Shown: in pieces, positions 37,183 to 45,934 of the stretch
Layout of the letters: every line of letters begins with the position of its first letter
How positions within the stretch are numbered: position 1 is the stretch's first letter
From: Rs1 sp036960485
GTDB taxonomy: Bacteria; Pseudomonadota; Gammaproteobacteria; Pseudomonadales; Balneatricaceae
Length of the DNA stretch: 64,000 bases
Reading direction: 5' to 3'
Assembly (NCBI GenBank): GCA_036960485.1
Contig: JBALXS010000002.1
Span: 58,517 to 122,516 of the forward strand
The notes under the pieces: model-generated
The model's database searches: none
Told to the model about the DNA's origin: nothing
The model's input: only the letters and a program-made list of their open reading frames with translations
Made by a program: the position numbers and the translations under genes

Positions 37183-37716
37183 CTATGGACTGATAATATG
37201 CTTTGCAAACGCTGCTAAATCAGCATAAACGGGAACATCTGTTGCTATCCCTCCAGCATCTAATGTGCGCTGACCTTTGCCTGTCAATACCAGTGCCGCT
37301 GCTACATTGGCACTGTTTGCTGCTTTTAAATCACTTAAACTGTCACCAACAAAGTAAATATCACTTAAATTTGAATAATTATCCATGATATCTAAAAGCA
37401 TGCCCGGTAAAGGTTTACGACATTGACATAATGCATCAGGCAAGTGAGGGCAAAATACTACCTTGTCGATCACGCCGCCTGCGCTATGTACTAAGAGATG
37501 CATTTTTTCATGCATTGCAGTTAATGTGTCGAGTGAATAATAACCACGGCCAATACCAGATTGATTAGTAGCAACCGCTATTTTATATCCGGCACGCGAT
37601 AAATCCGCAATGGCAGTTATGCTATTGGGGATAGCGCGCCACTGATCAACAGTGCGAATGTAATTATCGCTGTCAAAATTAATAACGCCATCACGATCGA
37701 GTATGATTAATTTCAT
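37183..37716 (-). CDS. gmhB: D-glycero-D-manno-heptose 1,7-bisphosphate 7-phosphatase
   Basis: A 177-residue HAD phosphatase that acts after HldE's kinase domain in ADP-heptose synthesis. The catalytic DRDGVIN (D8-D10), TNQSGIGRGYY loop and the zinc-binding CPH/CQCRKP cluster near residues 90-103 are diagnostic. Length is slightly shorter than the E. coli protein. The start is the ATG at 37716, eight bases after the gmhA stop, so the two heptose genes form an operon. Confidence 0.94.
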   Translation of the reverse strand: MKLIILDRDGVINFDSDNYIRTVDQWRAIPNSITAIADLSRAGYKIAVATNQSGIGRGYYSLDTLTAMHEKMHLLVHSAGGVIDKVVFCPHLPDALCQCRKPLPGMLLDIMDNYSNLSDIYFVGDSLSDLKAANSANVAAALVLTGKGQRTLDAGGIATDVPVYADLAAFAKHIISP

Positions 37717-37724
37717 GTCGATTA

Positions 37725-38303
37725 TTACGATGCGTGTTGTTTGGCAAGGGCACGTCTGTCTGCATCTTCACATAGCCAATGACCGGCGAATATATGCGCT
37801 TCTTGAACACGTGCTGTTTCAGTGGCGGGTACAGCAAGTATGTGATCAGCTATGCTTTTTAATAATCCGCCATTTTCTCCTGTCCAAGCCCAGCTAGTGG
37901 CGCCTATTTTTTGAGCTGTTTCGATGGCGTGGATAATGTTTTTACTATTACCCGATGTAGAGATACCAATGATGATGTCTTCAGGTTTCGCCAGTGCTTC
38001 TACTTGGCGGCTAAACACGGTATCGAAAGAGAAATCATTGGCGTGAGCTGTCAATAAAGAAGTGTCAGTGGTTAAAGCGATAGCTGCTAATGGCGCGCGC
38101 TCGGCTTTATAGCGTACTACAAACTCAGTCGCTAAGTGCTGGCTGTCGGCTGCGCTGCCGCCATTACCCATAAAAAACAATTTACCGCCGCGATCAAAGC
38201 AACGGTCAATATGCTCTGCTAGTAACTGGAGTGTCTGTTCACATTGAACCATTTTTTCAAACATTTGCTGGTGGCGCTGCAACGCATTTAAGTAGCTAGA
38301 CAT
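37725..38303 (-). CDS. gmhA: Sedoheptulose 7-phosphate isomerase
   Basis: Converts sedoheptulose 7-phosphate to D-glycero-D-manno-heptose 7-phosphate, the first step of heptose synthesis. The 192-residue SIS protein has the hallmark GNGGSAADSQHLATEFV near residue 49, GISTSGNSKN and the C-terminal EAHIFAGHWLCE. It starts at ATG (38303), with gmhB immediately downstream. Divergent from waaA. Confidence 0.95.
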   Translation of the reverse strand: MSSYLNALQRHQQMFEKMVQCEQTLQLLAEHIDRCFDRGGKLFFMGNGGSAADSQHLATEFVVRYKAERAPLAAIALTTDTSLLTAHANDFSFDTVFSRQVEALAKPEDIIIGISTSGNSKNIIHAIETAQKIGATSWAWTGENGGLLKSIADHILAVPATETARVQEAHIFAGHWLCEDADRRALAKQHAS

Positions 38304-38419
38304 GAGAGCTGATTACCTTGATAAATTTAATTAAATTCTAACTGATATACACTGCACGATAAACTACAATAACCAGCTATGTTGAGAATTTCATCTTTTG
38401 TTAATGGTAGCCATATCCT

Positions 38420-39685
38420 TTGAGAATTATCTATAACTGTATTTTTTACTTGCTGACACCTCTTTTGTTGCTTAAATTATGGCGCCGCGGTGCAAAAACT
38501 CCTGCTTATCGCCAGCGTATTTTAGAACGATTTGGCTATGCTTCTAAAAGCTCTACCATCGCGCCACTATGGGTACACGCCGTGTCTGTAGGGGAAACGG
38601 TGGCGATAGCGCCGTTGTTAATGCAACTATTAAAAAAGCATCCACAGCTTCACATTCTTATTACAACATCAACACCAACAGGTGCCGATAGAGTGGCTAA
38701 ATTATTTGCTGACTACCCTAATGTTTGGCATCAGTATTGCCCCTATGATCAATCAGGTGCTGTGTCGAGGTTTGTCAATACTCATAAGCCATTGGGATTA
38801 TTGATTGTTGAAACTGAGCTGTGGCCCAATATGCTGGCTAAATGCCAAGCCAAAGGCATTTCTGTATTACTTGCTAATGCTAGGATGTCAGAAAAATCAG
38901 CCGCTGGTTATGCCAAAGTTGCCAGCCTTACCAGCGCAATGCTATTGCAGTTAGATTCATTAGTTGCACAGTATCCAAGTGATGGCGAACGCTTTAAAAA
39001 ACTCGGGTTACCCGCAAAGAAATTATCAATAAGTGGCAGTATTAAATTTGATATCGAAGTGCCCGAATTAATGCTACAAAATGCCGCGCAGCTGCGTGCG
39101 CAAATAGGCGAGCGCCCAGTGCTAATTCTCGCGAGCTCCCATCAAAGTGAAGAGCAAGGTGTGTTACAGCTAATGGATGATATTTGGCTAAAACATCCTT
39201 ACTTATTGCTTATCATAGTACCTAGACATCCTGAAAGATTTGATGAAGTTGCGCACTTAGCAGAGCAAGTTACCGATTTAGTGGCTAGGCGCTCAAAAAA
39301 CAATTTAACTATGCAGAGCAAAGTTTATATTGGTGATACTATGGGGGAGCTCAGCATGCTGTACGCGGCCGCTGATTTAGCTATAGTAGGCGGCAGTTTC
39401 GTGGCGATGGGTGGGCAAAATCCAATAGAAGCTGCCAGCGTAAGTAAAGGTGTATTGATGGGGCCGCAGCAATTTAATTTCTCGGTAATATGCCCACAAT
39501 TAGAAACAGCAGGTGGTATGCGTAGCTGCGCTGATTATCAGCAATTATTAGAACATTTACTCGCGTTGCTGGCTGAACCATCAACTATGCAGGAAATGGG
39601 TATGAAAGCGCAGCAATACTTTTTATCTCAGCGCGGTGCTACTGATTATTTACTCCGTAAAATAGAAAAAGTGTTATTGAATTAA
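38420..39685 (+). CDS. waaA: 3-deoxy-D-manno-octulosonic acid (Kdo) transferase
   Basis: A 421-residue GT30 transferase that adds Kdo to lipid A at the inner membrane. It has an N-terminal hydrophobic segment, the WVHAVSVGETVA region near residue 50, the catalytic-region VETELWPNML near residue 135, and the C-terminal VGGSFVAMGGQNPIEAASV donor-binding segment. Translation starts at TTG (38420), giving MRIIYNCIFYLLTP. It is followed by lptM and lysA in the same direction. Confidence 0.95.
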   Translation: MRIIYNCIFYLLTPLLLLKLWRRGAKTPAYRQRILERFGYASKSSTIAPLWVHAVSVGETVAIAPLLMQLLKKHPQLHILITTSTPTGADRVAKLFADYPNVWHQYCPYDQSGAVSRFVNTHKPLGLLIVETELWPNMLAKCQAKGISVLLANARMSEKSAAGYAKVASLTSAMLLQLDSLVAQYPSDGERFKKLGLPAKKLSISGSIKFDIEVPELMLQNAAQLRAQIGERPVLILASSHQSEEQGVLQLMDDIWLKHPYLLLIIVPRHPERFDEVAHLAEQVTDLVARRSKNNLTMQSKVYIGDTMGELSMLYAAADLAIVGGSFVAMGGQNPIEAASVSKGVLMGPQQFNFSVICPQLETAGGMRSCADYQQLLEHLLALLAEPSTMQEMGMKAQQYFLSQRGATDYLLRKIEKVLLN

Positions 39686-39735
39686 GCGCGAGCTTTTAAA
39701 ATTGGCAACATCATCGACAAAGACCGAGGTTTAAA

Positions 39736-39900
39736 GTGAAAAACTACAAACTATTATTGAAGCTCAGTGTGTTTACCAGTATTTTATGGCTGGTTGGCTG
39801 CGGTCAAAAAGGGCCGCTGTATATAGAAAAAGAAGCTGTTAAAGAGACGGTTGAAAGTACCATTGGTGAAGCGCCCAGTGAGACAAGTGTTAGCGAATAG
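39736..39900 (+). CDS. lptM: LptM (YifL)-like lipoprotein
   Basis: A 54-residue lipoprotein precursor starting at GTG (39736) with GAGG upstream. The signal peptide ends in the lipobox LVGC, followed at once by the family signature CGQKGPLYI and a short acidic tail. LptM helps assemble the LPS export translocon LptDE in the outer membrane. The gene lies 60 bases before lysA, the conserved gammaproteobacterial order. Confidence 0.93.
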   Translation: MKNYKLLLKLSVFTSILWLVGCGQKGPLYIEKEAVKETVESTIGEAPSETSVSE

Positions 39901-39960
39901 CTAAGTATTTAATAAAAAATTAACTTCAGTAGAGAAGAACAACAATAGGTGTAAAGATTA

Positions 39961-41214
39961 ATGGAAAGTTTTGAGTACCGTAACAATAGCTTGTACTGCG
40001 AAAACGTATTGCTCAGCAAAGTGGTAGAAGAATACGCAACGCCAACTTATGTCTATTCTAGAGATGCCATTGAACTTGGATATCTTGCATATGCCAATGC
40101 ATTAGAAGGCAGAAACGATATGGTTTGCTACGCAATGAAAGCAAACAGCAATATCGCGGTATTAAACGTATTAGCGCGTTTAGGTGCCGGTTTTGACGTA
40201 GTTTCTCAAGGTGAGTTAGAACGGGTATTAACCGCGGGCGGTCAAGCTAATCGTATTGTATTTTCAGGAGTCTCAAAACAATCTAGTGAAATTCGCCGCG
40301 CATTAGAAGTTGGTATTCACTGCTTTAATATTGAATCAGAATCTGAGTTGATCCGCATCAATGCGGTTGCTGAACAAATGGCAATGCAAGCGCCTATCTC
40401 CTTTCGCATCAATCCCAATGTTGACGCGGGTACTCATCCGTATATATCTACTGGCCTTAAAGAAAATAAATTTGGAATCGACATTGAAGAAGCGTTGCGT
40501 ATCTACCAACACGCTGCAAGCTTGAGCAACGTTAATATCGTTGGTATGGATTGTCATATCGGTAGCCAGCTAACTCAAATAGCTCCTTTTATGGATGCCA
40601 TGGACAAATTGCTAGTGCTGATCGATACCTTAGCAGAACATGGTATTACGCTTAAGCATTTGGATCTAGGGGGTGGATTAGGCGTTTGTTACACCGACGA
40701 GCAACCACCAAGTGCTGCAGAATATATTGGGGCTGTTTTAGAAAAAATTGGCGATAGAAAGCTTTCTCTCATCTTCGAACCAGGGCGATCTATTGTCGCT
40801 AATGCAGGGGTATTACTGACGGAAGTTGAGTATCTAAAGCATAACGAAAGCAAAAGTTTTGCCATTGTTGATGCTGCGATGAATGATTTGCTGCGCCCCG
40901 CTTTGTACAGCGCTTATCAAGAAATTATCCCATTACAGGTTCATGAAGATATAGCAAAGCAGAGCTATGATGTGGTTGGTCCCGTTTGTGAAACCAGTGA
41001 CTTTTTAGGTAAAAATCGCGAACTAGCCATTGCCCCAGGAGATTTGCTGGCGGTATGTTCTGCAGGCGCTTATGGCTTTACCATGAGCTCAAATTACAAT
41101 ACTCGAACACGCGCTACTGAAATAATGATTGATGACAATGAAATTCATGAAATTCGCAAACGAGAAACATTTGCAGATCTCGTGAAAGGTGAAAAATTAC
41201 TACCTGAAGATTAA
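39961..41214 (+). CDS. lysA: Diaminopimelate decarboxylase
   Basis: A PLP fold-type III decarboxylase (417 residues) that makes lysine from meso-diaminopimelate. The PLP lysine is in CYAMKANSN near residue 60, the glycine-rich phosphate loop LDLGGGLGVCY near residue 237, and the substrate-binding C-E-T-S-D segment is GPVCETSDFL near residue 343. It is followed after 79 bases by dapF, so the two complete lysine and peptidoglycan precursor supply. Confidence 0.96.
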   Translation: MESFEYRNNSLYCENVLLSKVVEEYATPTYVYSRDAIELGYLAYANALEGRNDMVCYAMKANSNIAVLNVLARLGAGFDVVSQGELERVLTAGGQANRIVFSGVSKQSSEIRRALEVGIHCFNIESESELIRINAVAEQMAMQAPISFRINPNVDAGTHPYISTGLKENKFGIDIEEALRIYQHAASLSNVNIVGMDCHIGSQLTQIAPFMDAMDKLLVLIDTLAEHGITLKHLDLGGGLGVCYTDEQPPSAAEYIGAVLEKIGDRKLSLIFEPGRSIVANAGVLLTEVEYLKHNESKSFAIVDAAMNDLLRPALYSAYQEIIPLQVHEDIAKQSYDVVGPVCETSDFLGKNRELAIAPGDLLAVCSAGAYGFTMSSNYNTRTRATEIMIDDNEIHEIRKRETFADLVKGEKLLPED

Positions 41215-41221
41215 TCCAAAC

Positions 41222-41251
41222 TGGTTATGATCATTATTGTGGTCATAGCCA
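41222..41251 (+). other. Inverted repeat in the lysA-dapF gap
   Basis: Nine-base arms (41222-41230 and 41243-41251, one G-T pair) with a 12-base loop sit between two genes of the same operon. It may be an RNA hairpin that tunes expression or stability of the dapF part of the message. No T tract follows. Confidence 0.35.
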
Positions 41252-41293
41252 TATCAATAAGTGTGATACTTAAAATAAAAACGGAAAAGAATA

Positions 41294-42127
41294 ATGCTAC
41301 TACGTTTTACCAAAATGCATGGGTTAGGCAACGACTTTATGGTTGTTGATTTAGTCACTCAGCGCTTCAAATTTAATTCACAAATGGTAAAACGTCTTGG
41401 GGATCGAAAATTAGGCATTGGCTTTGATCAACTACTTATTATTGAAATTCCTACCGATCCAGATATGGACTTCCGCTATCGCATTTTTAATGCCGATGGT
41501 AGCGAAGTCGAGCACTGTGGTAATGGAGCACGATGCTTTGCCCTTTTCGTGAAAGACAAAAGACTTACGGTTAAAAAGCAGGTTAAAGTTGAAACCGCTA
41601 AAGGTAATATGCTGTTGACGATTCGCGATGATCGCCAAGTTGAAGTAGATATGGGCGCCCCTATACTCTCACCAGCTGAAATACCTTTTGTAGCGGATCA
41701 ACAGCAAAAAACCTACCCTTTACAAATCGCAGATCAGCTGTGGCAGATATCCGCTATATCAATGGGAAATCCGCACGCGGTATTGGTTGTTGATGATGTA
41801 CAGACAACAGCAGTGGAATCTATAGGACCGGCAGTCCAAGCGATGAACTGTTTTCCAAATGGTGCCAATATTGGCTTCATGCAAATTGTCAGTGATAGTG
41901 AAATTAATTTACGCGTTTACGAGCGCTCAGTAGGTGAAACGCTGGCCTGTGGTACTGGAGCTTGTGCAGCGGTAGTGGCTGGTAGACAGCGTGGTTTACT
42001 CAGTGAACGCGTTAAAGTAAATGTTACCGGTGGTTGTTTAGAAATATTTTGGCAAGGTGAAGACAGCGATCCAGTAATAATGACCGGGCCTGCAACAAGT
42101 GTTTTTGAAGGGAAAATTTTTATATGA
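41294..42127 (+). CDS. dapF: Diaminopimelate epimerase
   Basis: A 277-residue cofactor-independent epimerase that converts LL- to meso-diaminopimelate. Its two catalytic cysteines are visible in EHCGNGARCF near residue 75 and LACGTGACAA near residue 218. The end overlaps the DUF484 gene by four bases (ATGA), so translation is coupled. Confidence 0.96.
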   Translation: MLLRFTKMHGLGNDFMVVDLVTQRFKFNSQMVKRLGDRKLGIGFDQLLIIEIPTDPDMDFRYRIFNADGSEVEHCGNGARCFALFVKDKRLTVKKQVKVETAKGNMLLTIRDDRQVEVDMGAPILSPAEIPFVADQQQKTYPLQIADQLWQISAISMGNPHAVLVVDDVQTTAVESIGPAVQAMNCFPNGANIGFMQIVSDSEINLRVYERSVGETLACGTGACAAVVAGRQRGLLSERVKVNVTGGCLEIFWQGEDSDPVIMTGPATSVFEGKIFI

Positions 42128-42828
42128 GTAGTACCGAAGATAAGCCAATCAATACACAAGGTATAACCCGTGAGCAAGTAGCTGCTTTCTTGCAAAAGGA
42201 TGAAGATTTTTTTATTGAATATGAATACCTATTAGAAGTGTTATCGGTACCCCATGAAACAGGAGCTGCTGTTTCTTTTGTTGAACGACAGTCTTCGATG
42301 CTACGCGAAAAAAACAAAAAACTAACGGTACATTTATCTGATTTTTGTGATGCCGCGCGACATAACGATGTGCAGTTTGAAAAAACTAAGCGCATGGTGC
42401 TATCGCTATTAGATGCACAAACACTGGATGATTTAGGTGATGCGTTAGAAGAGAGTTTATGCCGAGATTTCTATGGAGATGCAACCTCGCTTATTTTGTT
42501 TGACGATAAGCAACTGACCGTTAATAACCGACGTATGATGCCGCGAGCAATGGCGGGTATTGTAGAGCCGCTGATGATCTCTAATCAACCGAGTTGTGGC
42601 AACTTATCAGCCGCTGAGAATCACTTTTTATTCGAAAACCGTTCTGCCATGATTCAATCCGCCGCTGTTATTCCTTTAGTGCAAGGAGAGACAATGGGTC
42701 TGTTAGGTATCGGCAGTTTTGATGAAGATTACTTTCAAAGCAGCCAAGGGACCATGTTTTTAACCTATGTCGGTGAGGTTTTAAGCCGTGTAGCAAGTCG
42801 CATTTTGCAAAGCAAGGATGAGCCTTAA
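42124..42828 (+). CDS. DUF484 family protein
   Basis: A 234-residue cytoplasmic protein with an N-terminal helical segment containing REQVAAFLQKDEDFF and PHETGAAVSFVERQ, then a GAF-like domain (about residues 85-225). DUF484 proteins lie between dapF and xerC in many gammaproteobacteria, and their role is not settled. It overlaps dapF by four bases and precedes xerC by 80. Confidence 0.9.
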   Translation: MSSTEDKPINTQGITREQVAAFLQKDEDFFIEYEYLLEVLSVPHETGAAVSFVERQSSMLREKNKKLTVHLSDFCDAARHNDVQFEKTKRMVLSLLDAQTLDDLGDALEESLCRDFYGDATSLILFDDKQLTVNNRRMMPRAMAGIVEPLMISNQPSCGNLSAAENHFLFENRSAMIQSAAVIPLVQGETMGLLGIGSFDEDYFQSSQGTMFLTYVGEVLSRVASRILQSKDEP

Positions 42829-42908
42829 ATGATTTAATTCAAGCCTGGCTTTATATGTAATAAAAGATGTTATCTATAGAAGCCTCTTGCTATCAATAAG
42901 ATGTAAAA

Positions 42909-43787
42909 ATGAGTTCTTTTAAAGCAACACCAAGCCTGAGTTTACCGCTTGAGCAATATATAATTTACTTACAGCGCCAACCGTTAGCTCACAATAGTTT
43001 AGTTAACTATCGCAGTGACGTATTTCGCTATCTTGATTTTATCGCTGACTATCGATTACAAAAGTGGCAGAATATAAGTGAAAAACAAGCTCAAGCATTC
43101 TTTTGGGATGCTCATAACAGCGGAAAATCAAGGACCAGTATTAATCGCCAGCTCAGTGCTGTGCGAGGTTTTTTTAATTATTTAAGACGCACTTTGCAAC
43201 TTGATTTTGATCCGCTACTTGGATTAGATCTACCAAAAAAATCAACTGTTGCAGCCGCTGCAGTCGCTGCAATTAATTTACCATTGCTACTGGGCTTTAC
43301 AGTCACAGATTTTATGACAGCGCGAGATAAAGCGCTGTTAACGCTACTCATCGAGTGTGATATTAATATCACTGAATTAGCTGCTTTAGAGCTATTTAGT
43401 TTAAACGTTACGCAGCACCGTTTGACATGTGTTGATAAGAATGGGCAGCAAACAGAAATCACGCTCAGTGAAGCCTGTTCAGACGTTTTAAAGTCTTGGA
43501 TGCAATATCGAGTATCAATACCCTCTTTAGAGCCTACGCTGTTTATTTCTAAACAAGGGCGGCGTCTTAGTATTCGTGCCATTCAATTGCGCGTTCAGTA
43601 CCGAGGACAACAAATTTCTATTAGCAACTTGAGTGTTAGAAAGTTACAACAAGCTAAAAACCAGCAACGATTGGCTGATGATAAAACGACCCTAGCCCAA
43701 ACGGCTGAGCACAAACACGGCTTCGCTCAGCAGCAACTGATAACTGCATATTTACATGCGCACCCAAGAGCGAATAAAAATGATTAA
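42909..43787 (+). CDS. xerC: XerC-like tyrosine recombinase homologue lacking catalytic residues
   Basis: A 292-residue protein in the usual xerC place. The N-terminal SAM-like domain is normal (LVNYRSDVFRYL, SINRQLSAVRGFFNYL) and the tail AHPRA matches the E. coli XerC end. The catalytic domain is not: where XerC has GLRxSEL with catalytic Arg148 this protein has CDINITEL (N153); the HxxR box is replaced by an SNLSVRK-like segment; the LGH box is missing; and the nucleophile Tyr is absent, since Y281 aligns with a tail Tyr instead. It is full length without frameshifts, so it may have a structural role, or it may be decaying. Confidence 0.8.
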   Translation: MSSFKATPSLSLPLEQYIIYLQRQPLAHNSLVNYRSDVFRYLDFIADYRLQKWQNISEKQAQAFFWDAHNSGKSRTSINRQLSAVRGFFNYLRRTLQLDFDPLLGLDLPKKSTVAAAAVAAINLPLLLGFTVTDFMTARDKALLTLLIECDINITELAALELFSLNVTQHRLTCVDKNGQQTEITLSEACSDVLKSWMQYRVSIPSLEPTLFISKQGRRLSIRAIQLRVQYRGQQISISNLSVRKLQQAKNQQRLADDKTTLAQTAEHKHGFAQQQLITAYLHAHPRANKND

Positions 43788-44499
43788 ATGCCTAACTTTC
43801 GATTTAGATGATACTTTGTGGGATATTCGACCTGTCATTAAAAACATGGATTTGCAGCTTTATCTTTGGTTGCAGCAGAATGCACCTGCCTATGCAGCAA
43901 AATATGATTTGGAAAATTTTGCGGTATTACGTAAGCAGGTCGTGGATGAATATCCAGAAATTGCACACAGTGTGACGGATATCCGTAAAAAAGGATTGCA
44001 CATAGGTTTAACCAAATCAGGTTATGACGCCAATCAAGTGATGAAACTTGTAGAGCAGGGCTTTGACGTTGCGCTGAAAGCGCGCCAAGAGGTAAGTTAT
44101 TTCCCCCATGTTTGGCCTGTGCTAGATGAGCTAAAGGCTCAGGGGTACATAATGGGGGCGATCACCAACGGTAATGCTGATATTTACAAAGTAGGTTTGC
44201 AAGATCACTTTGACTTTCAGTTTAACGCGCATGATTGCGGGGTAGAAAAACCACACCCAAGCATCTTCGAGCAAATGTTAGCGCATGCTGGGTTATCAAG
44301 TCAGCAAGTTATTCATATCGGCGATAATCCAATCGCTGATGTGCAAGGTGCACAACAGTTGGGGATGTCGACAGTTTGGGTCAATGTTATCACACAGCAG
44401 TGGTCGCATGATTTTAATGCAGATCAGCAGATTAGTTGTATTAGTGAGCTTCCAACAGCAGTGCAAAATATTGTTAAAGCTAGAAAGCTAGAAAGCTAG
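43780..44499 (+). CDS. HAD-superfamily phosphatase, YigB-like
   Basis: A phosphatase of about 239 residues with the catalytic DLDDTLWD at the N-terminus, a helical cap, the TNGNADIY segment and the C-terminal HIGDNPIADVQGAQ metal-binding motif. YigB is a flavin-pathway phosphatase and is found beside xerC in many genomes. The start at 43780 overlaps xerC by eight bases; an in-frame ATG at 43756 would overlap more. The last codons lie in an AAAGCTAG octamer repeat, whose third unit supplies the TAG stop. Confidence 0.9.
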   Translation: MIKCLTFDLDDTLWDIRPVIKNMDLQLYLWLQQNAPAYAAKYDLENFAVLRKQVVDEYPEIAHSVTDIRKKGLHIGLTKSGYDANQVMKLVEQGFDVALKARQEVSYFPHVWPVLDELKAQGYIMGAITNGNADIYKVGLQDHFDFQFNAHDCGVEKPHPSIFEQMLAHAGLSSQQVIHIGDNPIADVQGAQQLGMSTVWVNVITQQWSHDFNADQQISCISELPTAVQNIVKARKLES

Positions 44500-44514
44500 A
44501 AAGCTAGAAAGCTA
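44476..44514. repeat. Octamer tandem repeat at the HAD gene end
   Basis: Four perfect copies of AAAGCTAG (44476-44507) followed by seven more matching bases run across the stop codon of the phosphatase gene. Because the unit is eight bases, gain or loss of one unit changes the reading frame downstream of it, but a TAG recurs within 24 bases, so only the last residues would vary. Confidence 0.95.
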
Positions 44515-44594
44515 CTAATAGAGCTGAGCCATCTAGTGGATTACCTTTACGATGCAAAACTACAATTTTGCCACTAGCAAGTGCTGGCTTACCT

Positions 44595-44615
44595 GCTACA
44601 TTTTAATAATGTAGC
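44595..44615. terminator. Hairpin between convergent phosphatase and barrel genes
   Basis: Eight-base perfect arms GCTACATT (44595-44602) and AATGTAGC (44608-44615) with a five-base loop in the gap between convergent genes. The T tract is weak on both strands. Confidence 0.4.
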
Positions 44616-44636
44616 GCTTCTCAAAACAACGGCTGA

Positions 44637-45908
44637 TTAAAAGAAGTAACGAGCCGCTAGTTGAATTTGTTGCTCAGTAAGGTTGGTTGAATATCCTTGA
44701 TATGCTCTAGAGGGACGAGAGGATTTTATCCAATTGTACTCAGCTGAAAGCAGTAAAGGTTTAGACCAGCGGTAGGTATAATTAAAAGTAGCTGCTTTAC
44801 CATATTCAGTATTGTTATCTCCAATAGTTTGGTCATTATCGGTGACAGAAAATTCTTCTAAACGTACCGTGTATTTGTGTTTTTTTACTTTACGAGATAG
44901 TGCGATAAATCCGCTTTTATAATCGTTATTTACCATATCGGTGCGCTGCGTAGACTGCATTAAAGTGGAACCTTGCAAAAACTGGGCACTTAACTCTAAG
45001 CCTTTTGCTAGACGCCAACGACTACCAGCATATAAAAATCTAGTTCTCCAGCCGTATTGCCCATCAACCACTATATAAGGTTTTGCGCGGTTATCATAAT
45101 AACCGAATAAAAATTTACCTTTCTTATGCTGTTTCCAATCAAATTGAAGTTGATAACCTGGACGGTTATCAATTTCTAAAAAAGGATTTGATTTTTTTGC
45201 TTGATGCTCTAAAGCACCGCCAGGAGCACTGGCAGGTAATGCGGGAAATGGTTGGCTTTTTCGCCAAGAGCTTTGCCTGTTGCTTGTCGTCCAGCCGTGC
45301 CAAGAAAGCAAAGCACCATTCGGGTCATTACTGGCAAATAAACTAGTACTGAAAGAGATGTCAAAGGGGTTGCCTTTGAAGCGGCCTAGACGCGTTACTT
45401 TAACTTCGCTGCCTAGTACTCTGGTTTCCTCCCCTATCCAAGTATTTAAGGTTGAAGAATTCAAGGTGTTGATGCTTGCCCAGGCAAAAGCTTCATTCTC
45501 AATAGATATTTTTGGATAAAAAATACCACTTCTATTCTCCCAGCGATAACCTGATTCTGAGGGAATTGATTTGTATTTTAAATAAGCTTCAGTGACGCCT
45601 AGGCCTAATTGGCTGTTTTCACTGTAGCTATTAACCACCAGATTAGCGCTTAGACCGTTATCCCAAAGTAGTTGAAACTGTCCTGCAAATTGAGGTAATG
45701 AAAGTGCTGCTGACTTATCCGATGAAAATTTTCCATAACCACCGGAAAGATAGCTGTGACTACTTTCACTACTTTGGTTGCTGGATAACCGAAAATCTAC
45801 TAATCCGTTGGCTTTGAATTCACTGGCAGAAACATAACCGGTGCTTGAGTAAATTAAAAAACAGCGTGCGACTACATTTATTTTTCGAGATAATTTTAAC
45901 ATGATCAT
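44637..45908 (-). CDS. Outer-membrane beta-barrel protein of unknown function
   Basis: A 423-residue protein with a signal-like N-terminus (cut likely near VSA-SEF), alternating aromatic strands and a C-terminal YFF, all typical of outer-membrane barrels. The strands run roughly from residue 30 to the end, with paired aromatic girdle residues. It has no plug or TonB box. It is the last gene of a three-gene cluster with a GGDEF-EAL protein (26 bases before) and a cupredoxin-like protein. Porin or surface sensor are both possible. Confidence 0.75.
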   Translation of the reverse strand: MIMLKLSRKINVVARCFLIYSSTGYVSASEFKANGLVDFRLSSNQSSESSHSYLSGGYGKFSSDKSAALSLPQFAGQFQLLWDNGLSANLVVNSYSENSQLGLGVTEAYLKYKSIPSESGYRWENRSGIFYPKISIENEAFAWASINTLNSSTLNTWIGEETRVLGSEVKVTRLGRFKGNPFDISFSTSLFASNDPNGALLSWHGWTTSNRQSSWRKSQPFPALPASAPGGALEHQAKKSNPFLEIDNRPGYQLQFDWKQHKKGKFLFGYYDNRAKPYIVVDGQYGWRTRFLYAGSRWRLAKGLELSAQFLQGSTLMQSTQRTDMVNNDYKSGFIALSRKVKKHKYTVRLEEFSVTDNDQTIGDNNTEYGKAATFNYTYRWSKPLLLSAEYNWIKSSRPSRAYQGYSTNLTEQQIQLAARYFF

Positions 45909-45934
45909 CTTTGCTTAAATAAGAAGGTTAGTGC

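Noticed and set aside
44504..44602. A minus-strand 32-codon frame between convergent genes that reads like a protein tail (ends GNPLDGSALLVAF)
   Set aside because: It has no start codon, follows an in-frame stop, overlaps the octamer repeat and matches no family I recognise.
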